A stretch of DNA of 34,427 bases, taken from contig DATGEP010000159.1 of the NCBI GenBank assembly GCA_035310125.1, positions 1-34,427 of the forward strand, read 5' to 3'. Each line of letters starts with the position of its first letter. Position 1 is the first letter of the stretch. The translations under genes and the position numbers were made by a program. The notes beneath the pieces were generated by a model. That model saw only the letters and a list, made by a program, of their open reading frames with translations. It did not search any database and was not told where the DNA came from. This DNA comes from DATGEP01 sp035310125. Its GTDB lineage: Bacteria > Chloroflexota > Ktedonobacteria > Ktedonobacterales > JADMIN01. Positions 22,260 through 28,975 of the stretch are shown here, piece after piece.

Positions 22260-23801
22260 ATGCGCGTGCCTAACCGAAAGCCCTTGCGATTGACGCTCGA
22301 TGAAGCGCGCGGCATCATGCTTGCCGCGCAGGGATTATGGCGAATTCCGGCAGAATCGGCAACCGGAAACGCGAGAAAAAATGAAATTCCGGCAGAATCG
22401 GCAACCGCCTCCATTGCCGATTCTGAAATTCCGGCAGAATCGGCAACTGGAACCGCCAGTGAATATCAAATTCCGGCAGAATCGGCAACCGTCTTCCCCC
22501 CTCGCCTCGCGGGAGAGCGGCCGGGAGTGCGGTTGTCAAAAAATGATATTCCGGCAGAATCGGCAACTCTCGCCAGCGTGCGCGCCGAAATCGAGCGCCT
22601 CGGCGTCGTCCAGGTTGACACCATCTCTGTCGTCGCACGCTCGCAATACCTCGTCCTCTGGAGCCGCCTGGGGCCGTACGACCCCACTTTGCTGGACGCC
22701 CTGCACTCCCCGCATCGCGGCATCTTTGAATATTGGAGCCACGCCGCCTCCATCGTCCCGATGAGCGACTACCCCTACTACCGCGCCGACATGCTTCGCG
22801 CCGCCGAAGTGCATCTGTGGGATCCCCTGCGCGACTGGATGCGCGAGAACGCCGCCGTCATCGAAGAGACGCGCGCCGCCATTCGCACGCGCGGCCCGCT
22901 CGCTTCAGCCGACTTCGAGCGCGACCCCAGCGCCGCCCGCGCCAACCCCTGGGACTGGTACGGCCCTAAAGAAAGCCGCAAAGCGCTCGATGTACTCTGG
23001 ACCCTCGGCGAGCTGATGATCTCCAGCCGGCGCGGCGGCCAGAAGGTCTACGACCTGCGCGAGCGCGTGCTCAAAGAGGCGCTTGGAAAAGTGCCGCGCG
23101 ACTCCCGCTTGCCCTCACCGCCGGAGCAGCGCGACCACTTTACCCGGCGTACCATCCAGGCGCTTGGCATTCTCACGCCCGCCTGGCTCTGGGACTACTT
23201 CCGCCTCCACGACTACGTCATCACCGCCGGATCCAATGGCCACAAGCCCACCAAACGCGCCGCCGCCGAGGCAACCCTGGCCGCTCTCGCCAGCAAGAAG
23301 AAGCTGCTGCCCGTAGAAATAGACGGGCTGCAAGGGCCAGCATACCTCGACCCATCGCGCCTGGCCGACCTGGAATGGCTGCGCGCCGGTGAGCGGCCCG
23401 CGCGCACGACACTGCTCAGCCCATTCGACAACCTCATCTGGCACCGCCAGCGCGCCCGCGACCTCTTCGGCTACGAGGTCTGCTTCGAGGCGTATGTCCT
23501 GCCGGAGAAGCGCCGCTACGGCTACTACTGCCTGGCGATCTTGCATCAGGGGCGGTTGGTAGGCCGGCTCGATCCCAAATTCGTGCGTGCCGAGCGCGGG
23601 CTGCTCGTCCGCTCGGTCCATCTGGAGCCGGGCGAGCCGGTGGACGGAGCGCTGCTCGTCGGTCTTGCGGGCGCCTTACGCGAGCTGGCGGCATTCCTGG
23701 GCGCCGAGACGATAGTCGTCGAGCGTAGCGACCCGCCGGAGCTGACCCCTATGCTGGCCGAGCATCTCGCGCTCGACCCTCCGAGCGAACGGTTTAATTG
23801 A
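22260..23801 (+). CDS. AlkX/YcaQ-like winged-helix DNA glycosylase (HTH_42) with an internal repeat array
   Basis: A 513-residue protein; relatives usually have about 400. YcaQ/AlkX and AlkZ (HTH_42) unhook DNA interstrand crosslinks and bulky alkyl adducts. The N-terminus LRLTLDEARGIMLAAQGLW and the part after residue 104 (EIERLGVVQVDTISVVARSQ, then YLVLWSRLGPYDPTLLD) match the family; the catalytic Q-x-D is QVD, residues 118-120. Later conserved parts include FEYWSHAASIVP, LGRP-type WTLGEL, LLSPFDNLIWHRQRARDLFG and YGYYCLAILHQGRLVGRLDP. Between the two N-terminal blocks sit about 75 extra residues containing IPAESAT five times (29-35, 43-49, 57-63, 71-77, 97-103). AGAGGGG adjoins the ATG at 22260; a GTG at 22266 has better spacing. 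The array is in frame, so the protein may fold with a looped-out insertion or may be impaired. Confidence 0.86.
   Translation: MRVPNRKPLRLTLDEARGIMLAAQGLWRIPAESATGNARKNEIPAESATASIADSEIPAESATGTASEYQIPAESATVFPPRLAGERPGVRLSKNDIPAESATLASVRAEIERLGVVQVDTISVVARSQYLVLWSRLGPYDPTLLDALHSPHRGIFEYWSHAASIVPMSDYPYYRADMLRAAEVHLWDPLRDWMRENAAVIEETRAAIRTRGPLASADFERDPSAARANPWDWYGPKESRKALDVLWTLGELMISSRRGGQKVYDLRERVLKEALGKVPRDSRLPSPPEQRDHFTRRTIQALGILTPAWLWDYFRLHDYVITAGSNGHKPTKRAAAEATLAALASKKKLLPVEIDGLQGPAYLDPSRLADLEWLRAGERPARTTLLSPFDNLIWHRQRARDLFGYEVCFEAYVLPEKRRYGYYCLAILHQGRLVGRLDPKFVRAERGLLVRSVHLEPGEPVDGALLVGLAGALRELAAFLGAETIVVERSDPPELTPMLAEHLALDPPSERFN
22343..22568 (+). repeat. Five-unit 22-bp repeat array inside the glycosylase gene
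   Basis: Units start at 22343, 22385, 22427, 22469 and 22547. The core TTCCGGCAGAATCGGCAAC is identical in all five. The first four have an exact 42-bp period with unrelated 20-bp spacers. The last gap is 56 bp and includes a REP-like palindrome. All intervals (42, 42, 42, 78) are multiples of three. Spacers 1 and 3 are richer in A than the surrounding gene. No copy of the core is found elsewhere in the window. Confidence 0.93.
22496..22532. repeat. REP-like palindromic element inside the array's fourth spacer
   Basis: The stretch has the order CCCCTC, CTCGCGGGAGAG, GGGAGTG and resembles 24583-24620 in arrangement and composition, though with several substitutions. In frame it encodes PPRLAGERPGVR, a peptide I associate with translated REP-type repeats in many bacteria. 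It accounts for most of the 36 extra bases in this spacer. Confidence 0.5.
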
Positions 23802-23805
23802 ATAG

Positions 23806-23834
23806 TTGACGTATGTGCTCGTGAGGTCTATAGT
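23806..23834 (+). promoter_or_regulatory. Near-consensus sigma70-type promoter
   Basis: TTGACG (23806-23811) and TATAGT (23829-23834) are separated by exactly 17 bp. Each differs from consensus at one position. It starts just after the glycosylase gene and reads into the small membrane gene at 23927, giving a leader of about 85 nt. Confidence 0.7.
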
Positions 23835-23926
23835 AGCTCTGCCGGTAGGCTGGTGAGCATCCTTACGGCGCCATCCCGCTCCGGCGCACCGCTAGTGTTA
23901 GCGAGTATGTTCTTTTGGAGGACAAC

Positions 23927-24115
23927 ATGAAGGGTCTCGGCAGAATCCTCGCAGTCCTTGGCATCATTGTGATCATTGTTGGTCTTGTCAACCATTTCGC
24001 AGTGCATTTCCTGGGCTCTATGAAGGGAGGAAGCACGATCATCCTCATTGTGGGAGTGGTCTTGCTCGTTATCGGTGCCGTGTTGTATCTCCTGCCGCGC
24101 AAAGCCAGCGCCTAG
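23927..24115 (+). CDS. Small two-helix membrane protein
   Basis: A 62-residue protein with two hydrophobic helices, ILAVLGIIVIIVGLVNHF and TIILIVGVVLLVIGAVLYLL, joined by a short loop with SMKGG, and a short basic end. GGAGG (23917-23921) lies 5 nt before the ATG. A strong promoter sits about 95 bp upstream, so it is probably well expressed. Helix-loop-helix proteins of this size with Ile/Val/Gly-rich segments are common in bacteria and often stress-related; I cannot assign a function. Confidence 0.75.
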   Translation: MKGLGRILAVLGIIVIIVGLVNHFAVHFLGSMKGGSTIILIVGVVLLVIGAVLYLLPRKASA

Positions 24116-24224
24116 CTCCGTGCCAGCACGTCTGGCGAGTCTCGGATAATGCCATCATGCCACCAGCGTGGGCTTCGGGGCGACCAGCTACGCCAGCGCG
24201 GTCTCTATCGCCCAGCTTATGCTC

Positions 24225-24254
24225 TTGCAAGCAGCTCCGCAGGTAGTCTATACT
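24225..24254 (+). promoter_or_regulatory. Promoter of the T-box leader and aspS
   Basis: TTGCAA (24225-24230) and TATACT (24249-24254) are separated by 18 bp. Transcription would begin near 24261, at the start of the structured leader. Confidence 0.6.
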
Positions 24255-24260
24255 GGGGAG

Positions 24261-24563
24261 TGGCCAGCCGGAAGCGGCTGGGAACATGCAGGAAGACAGA
24301 GGCTATGAAGGGACCGTGCGCGGAGACTCTCTGGTGCGCAGAGAGCGGTGCGAAAGCTGCGAGCGCCGCCTCCAGACACTCCGCGCGACACCCCTGAGCC
24401 GGCCGGCGAACGTGCGCTGCATGGCACACCAGTAGTCTGACTCCGGAACGCGCCCGATATCGCGCGACACAAGGCCCGTGCGCGAATCCGCACGCGAGGC
24501 GAATGGTGGTGGCACCACGACCGGCTGAAAAGCCCTCGTCCCCCAATCGGGACGAGGGCTTTT
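24261..24563 (+). promoter_or_regulatory. T-box riboswitch leader of the aspartyl-tRNA synthetase gene
   Basis: The 3' part carries a T-box sequence TGGCACCACG (24510-24519; family consensus TGGNACCGCG, one change). It is followed by a 15-bp terminator containing CGTCCC/GGGACG, as in most T-box terminators. In the TGGN motif N is C, which would pair with a G discriminator base, the one in tRNA-Asp and tRNA-Asn. The 5' part has AGAGAG (24340-24345), typical of stem I, and a stem GCGCGGAG/CTCCGCGC (24318-24325, 24379-24386). A GAC triplet (24375-24377), the Asp codon, stands one base before the 3' strand, a plausible specifier. Uncharged tRNA would favour antitermination and aspS expression. 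The folding of stem I was judged by eye. Confidence 0.82.
24528..24563 (+). terminator. Conditional intrinsic terminator of the T-box leader
   Basis: AAAAGCCCTCGTCCC (24528-24542) and GGGACGAGGGCTTTT (24549-24563) form a 15-bp stem with a 6-nt loop and a U-rich end. It follows the T-box motif directly, so it should be the regulated terminator. Confidence 0.85.
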
Positions 24564-24582
24564 GTGTTGGCCACCCTCTTAT

Positions 24583-24620
24583 CTCCCCTCTCTCCGCGGG
24601 GAGAGAGGTCGAGGGCGAGG
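24583..24620. repeat. REP-like palindrome between T-box and aspS
   Basis: CCTCTCTCC (24587-24595) and GGAGAGAGG (24600-24608) form a perfect 9-bp stem with loop GCGG. A tail (GAGGGCGAGG) follows, as in REP-type elements. It lengthens the leader to about 240 nt between terminator and start codon; the remaining bases show no gene. A divergent relative sits in the glycosylase gene. Confidence 0.6.
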
Positions 24621-24800
24621 TTTCAATCCAGAAAGAGGATGACCCAATGGCGGACGATTGCGATGGCGGCGACGATCCGCGGGAGCGCGCCTGACGAGAG
24701 TTCTCCTGAAGTCTTCAGGAAAGGCCTACCAGGGCGCGCCTCCGCCAGTGTTACCGGACACGCCTATTCCACAAAGAAGACTCAACAGGAGACACACAGT

Positions 24801-26108
24801 ATGGAACGTGTACGAACCATCGAAGCCAGCGCGCACATCGGCGAGCGCGTGCGCGTCGAAGGCTGGCTGCATGCGGTGCGCCGGCTTGGCGGCATCAGCT
24901 TTCTCATCCTCCGCGACGGCTGGGGAACCCTCCAGGCGGTTGCCGGCGACGAGGCCAATCTGGCGCCACTCACCACATCTGGTGCCGGCGTCGAAAGCGT
25001 CATCGCCATCGAGGGAACGCTCGCGCTGGCGGAACGAGCGCCTGGCGGCGTCGAGCTACGCGACATCCGCCTGACGGTGCTGGTGGCCGTCACCGAGGCG
25101 CCGCCCGTCACCCTCAGCAAGCGCGAGCTAAAAGTCAGCCTCGCCACCTTACTGGACGAAGCAGTGATAGCCAACCGGCATCCCAAGCGGCAGGCGCTTC
25201 TGCGGCTCGGCGCGGGCGCGATGGCCGGCTTCCGCGCCACGCTCTGTGCGCGCGGCTTCACCGAGATTTCATCACCCAAGATCGTCGCCTCCGCGACCGA
25301 AGGCGGCGCCAATGTCTTCCAGCTCGACTACTTTGGGCGTCCGGCATTCCTCGCGCAGAGTCCACAGTTCTACAAGCAGATGATGGTCGGCGTCTTCGAG
25401 CGCGTCTTCGAGGTCGGCCCCGTCTTCCGCGCGGAGCCGCACGACACCACGCGCCATCTCAACGAGTACGTCAGTCTGGATGCTGAATTTGGCTTCATCG
25501 AAAACCACTTCACCGTCATGGCCGTCCTGCGTGATACCATCGCCGGTATCCTCACCGCGCTGGCTGAGGGCTACGCCGCGGATCTGGCGCTGCTGGATGT
25601 GACGCTGCCATCCGTGCCGGAACCCATCCCGCATATCCACTTCGCCGAGGCGCAAGAGCTGATCTTGCGGCTGCACAACATAGATGTGCGCGGCGAGCCG
25701 GACCTCTCGCCGCAAGACGAGCGCTGGCTGGGCGAGTGGGCACGCCGGGAGTACGCCAGCGACTTCCTCTACGTAACGGGCTATCCTATGCGCAAACGTC
25801 CGTTTTATACGCACCCCGACCCCGAGCGCCCCGAGTACTCCAACTCCTTCGATATGCTGTTTCGCGGCACGGAGCTGGTGACGGGCGGCCAGCGGCTGCA
25901 TCTCTACAGTGACTATGTCGCGGCGCTGGAGCGGGCCGACCTGCCCTACGCGCCGTTCGCCGCGTATCTGGAGGCGTTCCGCTACGGCATGCCACCAGAA
26001 GGCGGCTTCGCCATTGGGTTAGAGCGGCTGTTGATGCAGCTCACCGGCGTGCCGAGCATCAAGTTAGCCACGCTCTTCCCGCGCGACATTAACCGCGTGA
26101 CACCATAG
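24801..26108 (+). CDS. aspS: Aspartyl-tRNA synthetase, archaeal type, probably non-discriminating (tRNA-Asp/tRNA-Asn)
   Basis: A 435-residue class IIb synthetase. The N-terminal OB-fold anticodon-binding domain has VEGWLHAVRRLGGISFLILRD. Motif 2 is VGPVFRAEPHDTTRHLNEY and motif 3 GGFAIGLERLLMQLTG, ending FPRDINRVTP. The Asp-specific YSNSFDMLFRGTELVTGGQRLH rules out AsnRS, and the short length and lack of a GAD insertion exclude the standard bacterial AspRS. In the archaeal type, Trp in the first loop and Lys further on mark tRNA-Asp-only enzymes; His and Pro mark enzymes that also charge tRNA-Asn. Here they appear to be His24 and Pro81. Asp-tRNA-Asn would then be converted by GatCAB, which is not in the window. 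AGGAG lies 9 nt before the ATG at 24801; the frame is open to 24564 without similarity. It is controlled by the T-box upstream. Confidence 0.9.
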   Translation: MERVRTIEASAHIGERVRVEGWLHAVRRLGGISFLILRDGWGTLQAVAGDEANLAPLTTSGAGVESVIAIEGTLALAERAPGGVELRDIRLTVLVAVTEAPPVTLSKRELKVSLATLLDEAVIANRHPKRQALLRLGAGAMAGFRATLCARGFTEISSPKIVASATEGGANVFQLDYFGRPAFLAQSPQFYKQMMVGVFERVFEVGPVFRAEPHDTTRHLNEYVSLDAEFGFIENHFTVMAVLRDTIAGILTALAEGYAADLALLDVTLPSVPEPIPHIHFAEAQELILRLHNIDVRGEPDLSPQDERWLGEWARREYASDFLYVTGYPMRKRPFYTHPDPERPEYSNSFDMLFRGTELVTGGQRLHLYSDYVAALERADLPYAPFAAYLEAFRYGMPPEGGFAIGLERLLMQLTGVPSIKLATLFPRDINRVTP

Positions 26109-26180
26109 CTCACGTGCCTGCCCGTCCCGGACGGTGGTGGAGCGGAGGCCATCACCATCCGCGACGGAATGCCTGGCGGG

Positions 26181-27476
26181 TCACTCGCCCGCGAGCAGCA
26201 GGGAATACTTGTTCTTACCGGTGCGCAGCAGGATCGCCCGGTCGAAGAGCGTCTCCGCGCGGGTGAGTGGCTTTTCGGGATCGCTCCACCGCTCATCGTT
26301 GACGTAGAGGCCGCCCTGTTGAATGAGCCGTCGCGCCGCGCCTTTGGATGGCTGCGCACCCACCGTGACCAGCGCGTCCACCACGGGCAGGCCGCGCGCA
26401 AGTGTCTCCAGCGTGACGGGCACGGTAGGCACGGCGCTCGCCAGATGCGGCAGTACATCGGGCGTCATCTCATCCACGCCACCTCCGAAGAGAATCTTCG
26501 AGGTGGCGGCGACGGCGCGAGCGATTGCCTCACCGTGAATCAGCGCCGTCACCTCGAAGGCGAGGCGGCGCTGGCCCACGCGGCTGCCTGGATCTTCCGC
26601 CTGGCGCCGCTCCAGCTCGCCAATCTCTTCAAGCGACATGAAGGTGAAGATCTTGAGGTAGTGGGCGACATCGCGGTCGTCGGTGTTGATCCAATACTGG
26701 TACATCTCGTAGGGGGTCGTCATGGCGGGATCGAGCCAGAGCGCGTTGCCGGCGCTCTTGCCAAACTTGGCGCCGCTGGACGTGGTAACGAGCGGCGCGG
26801 TGAGCGCGTGGACGCGCGCCTCGCGCGCGCGGCGGATGAGGTCCGCGCCAGCGAGGAGGTTGCCCCATTGATCATGCCCGCCGACCTGCACCGTGCAGCC
26901 GTACTCATCGAAGAGATGCAGGTAGTCCGTCGCCATCACAAGCATGTAGCTGAATTCTGTAAACGAGAGACCCTGCTCGCTCTCCAGCCGCTGTTTGACG
27001 GACTCCTTCGCCAGCATCACATTGACGGGAAAATGCTTCCCAATGTCGCGCAAGAAGGTGATGGCGGTCATGGGTTCGAGCCAGTCGGCGTTATTCACCA
27101 TGATCGCGGCGGCCGGTCCCTCAAACGAGAGATAGCCGGCGAGCTGGTCACGGATGCGCGCGGAGTTGGCGCGCACCTGCTCCGGGGTGAGCAGCGGGCG
27201 CTCGATGGAGGTGCCGCTGGGGTCGCCGATCATGCCGGTGCCCCCGCCGACGACAAGAATGGGCCGGTGACCATGGCGCTGGAAGTGCGCCAGCACCATG
27301 ACGGGAACAAGATTACCCACATGCAAGCTGGGCGCCGACGGATCAAAGCCGCAATACACGTAGAGCCGCCCGTCCGCCGCCGCTTCGGGCAGACCGCTCT
27401 CGGTCATCTGGCTGATGAGGCCGCGCGCGCGCAGCGCGGCGATGACGTTCGCTTGCGGGATGGAATGCTCCGACAT
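26181..27476 (-). CDS. tyrS: Tyrosyl-tRNA synthetase
   Basis: A 431-residue class I synthetase that attaches tyrosine to tRNA-Tyr. The HIGH-type motif is LHVGN (residues 51-55) in YVYCGFDPSAPSLHVGNLVP. The KMSKS-type motif is KFGKS (237-241). GGHDQWGNLLAG is the tyrosine-binding region, and the C-terminal S4 RNA-binding domain begins near VVDALVTVGAQPSKGAARRL. Length and order fit the bacterial TyrRS. The frame is open to 27524, but the ATG at 27476 has AAAGGA about 9 nt upstream and starts at the usual place. It converges with aspS, 72 bp apart. No T-box is seen upstream of it. Confidence 0.96.
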   Translation of the reverse strand: MSEHSIPQANVIAALRARGLISQMTESGLPEAAADGRLYVYCGFDPSAPSLHVGNLVPVMVLAHFQRHGHRPILVVGGGTGMIGDPSGTSIERPLLTPEQVRANSARIRDQLAGYLSFEGPAAAIMVNNADWLEPMTAITFLRDIGKHFPVNVMLAKESVKQRLESEQGLSFTEFSYMLVMATDYLHLFDEYGCTVQVGGHDQWGNLLAGADLIRRAREARVHALTAPLVTTSSGAKFGKSAGNALWLDPAMTTPYEMYQYWINTDDRDVAHYLKIFTFMSLEEIGELERRQAEDPGSRVGQRRLAFEVTALIHGEAIARAVAATSKILFGGGVDEMTPDVLPHLASAVPTVPVTLETLARGLPVVDALVTVGAQPSKGAARRLIQQGGLYVNDERWSDPEKPLTRAETLFDRAILLRTGKNKYSLLLAGE

Positions 27477-27709
27477 TGCTCCTGTTCCTTTTCTGTCTGT
27501 CGCTCTACATGGCACGGAAAACACGGCGGCGTGCCGATGCTATTGTGTCCCATGAGGACCGGCGGCGCAAGGGCCGCGGGAAACGAGGATCACGCATCAG
27601 GAATCGCTCACTGCGTCTCCGCCATTTTCCCGACGCGCCCCCTGTCATAGGTGTCGTATGCTATACGGCGGCGGCTGGTGATGGCCGTATAGAAATAGGA
27701 GGCAACCAC

Positions 27710-28201
27710 ATGCAAGATCCCAACGAAGTACTTGTCGTGTCGTTTCCTGGCGAGCAGAAAGCCGCCGAGGTGTTACGTAATCTCCAGCAGCTCAACCATG
27801 AGCATCTGGTGCATCTGAAGAACGCGGCGGTCATCACGCGCGACCACCACGGTAAGGTGACTATCCATGAGACGCACGACTTCGACACGAAGCAGGGCGC
27901 CGTAGCTGGGGCGCTCGCGGGTGGACTGCTCGGCATGATGAAGGGCAATTTGCTCGAAGGTGCGGTGCTTGGCGCGGGCGCGGGTTTCGTTGCCAGCAAA
28001 GTCGTGGACCTCGGCTTCAAAGACGATTATCTCAAGGAGCTGGGCGACAGCCTGACACCGGATAGCTCAGCCATCGTGGCAATGGTGCAGTTCGACCACG
28101 CCGACCAGGCCATCGCGGAGCTGAACGTTCACGGCGGCAAGATCCTCCGCCAGACACTGGCACCAGATGTAGCGCAGAAGCTGGCCGGCGCGGTGCAATA
28201 G
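27710..28201 (+). CDS. DUF1269-family membrane-associated protein
   Basis: A 163-residue protein with a ferredoxin-like N-terminal part (VLVVSFPGEQKAAEVLRNLQ, then HLVHLKNAAVITRD). A glycine-zipper hydrophobic segment follows (GAVAGALAGGLLGMM, GAVLGAGAGFVASKVVD), and the C-terminal part has LTPDSSAIVAMVQF. This is the layout of DUF1269 proteins, which are widespread and uncharacterised; the zipper probably inserts in or binds to the membrane. AGGAGG (27697-27702) lies 7 nt before the ATG. It is divergent from tyrS. Confidence 0.88.
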   Translation: MQDPNEVLVVSFPGEQKAAEVLRNLQQLNHEHLVHLKNAAVITRDHHGKVTIHETHDFDTKQGAVAGALAGGLLGMMKGNLLEGAVLGAGAGFVASKVVDLGFKDDYLKELGDSLTPDSSAIVAMVQFDHADQAIAELNVHGGKILRQTLAPDVAQKLAGAVQ

Positions 28202-28333
28202 CGGCACATTGGTGTACCCTACGGGCGAACGTCATATGTCGCTCTATCTCGCCGTCGATTCGCCGGTCGCCCCGGCGCGATTTGTGGGGAGATGCCGCCA
28301 GAATCGGGAGCGCACTCACGGCCCGTTGCCGGC

Positions 28334-28975
28334 TCATGCTTCCTGTGCATCTACCAGGAAGACATGGAGAGTACGCGGGCCGTGTACGCCCTCGACACGG
28401 GAGAGCTCGATGTCGCTGGTAGCGGAGGGGCCGGAGATGAAGGTGATTGGGCGGGCGGGCTGCGCCGCCAGGCGGGTGATGCCCTCGGGAACAATACCGA
28501 CTACCTGATCCGCATGCACCACGCAGAGATGCCGGTCGGGCACCAGCGACAGCGCCCGCTGCCCCTGATGGGCGCCGCCATCCAGCACAATCGTTCCCGT
28601 CTGCGCGATGGCGAAAGCGCAGCCAGTCAACACGCCGTCGCTCTGGTCCATCTCCTCGCTCGTGCGTGGCGGGGCGTCGCGGAGTACTTCGATCCCTGCG
28701 GGCACCCATTCCGCTGGCACGTCGGCGGGAACAACCAGACGTCGGATATTATAGCTCGCGCAGGCATTCGCAATCGCGGGCGGCAACGCCGATATCGTAA
28801 CGTGGTCAACGTGGGCTTTGTAATCGCGGAGCCGTTCGATCAGCTCGGCGATGATCTCGAGCCGATCACGTCCGTCACGCTGGAGGTAGGTGCGCGACAC
28901 GGGTGCGACCTCTGGAGCAGCGGCCAGCGCCGCTCTGATACTGGCGAGGATCACATCCTTCGCAGTCTCGGTCAT
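28334..28975 (-). CDS. lutC: Lactate utilization protein LutC (LUD domain)
   Basis: A 213-residue LUD-domain protein, third subunit of the LutABC iron-sulfur complex that oxidises L-lactate to pyruvate. Characteristic parts are the GVLTGCAFAIAQTGTIVLDG block (about residues 135-155) and SLVPDRHLCVVHADQVVGIVPEG. Two neighbouring ATGs overlap the lutB stop. The ATG at 28975 lies 7 nt after GGAG and overlaps the stop by one base, so I use it; the one at 28978 is possible. It is the last gene of the operon. Confidence 0.9.
   Translation of the reverse strand: MTETAKDVILASIRAALAAAPEVAPVSRTYLQRDGRDRLEIIAELIERLRDYKAHVDHVTISALPPAIANACASYNIRRLVVPADVPAEWVPAGIEVLRDAPPRTSEEMDQSDGVLTGCAFAIAQTGTIVLDGGAHQGQRALSLVPDRHLCVVHADQVVGIVPEGITRLAAQPARPITFISGPSATSDIELSRVEGVHGPRTLHVFLVDAQEA

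Noticed and set aside
21791..22273. 160-codon plus-strand frame
   Set aside because: Only a short part looks protein-like; the rest is Arg/Cys/His-rich, there is no ribosome site and it overlaps the next gene's start.
22343..22568. CRISPR array
   Set aside because: Repeats are short (22 bp) with 20-bp and one 56-bp spacer, no leader or cas gene is present, and the array lies in frame within a well-conserved protein gene.
24564..24800. Upstream start for AspRS
   Set aside because: The region directly follows the T-box terminator and includes a palindrome; the residues are not similar to AspRS, whose N-terminus fits the ATG at 24801.
26169..27650. Plus-strand 493-codon frame antisense to tyrS
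   Set aside because: Pure shadow of a strongly conserved synthetase gene.
28202..28333. A further copy of the 22-bp repeat (CCAGAATCGGGAG near 28300)
   Set aside because: Only about nine bases match the core, which is expected by chance in 34 kb.
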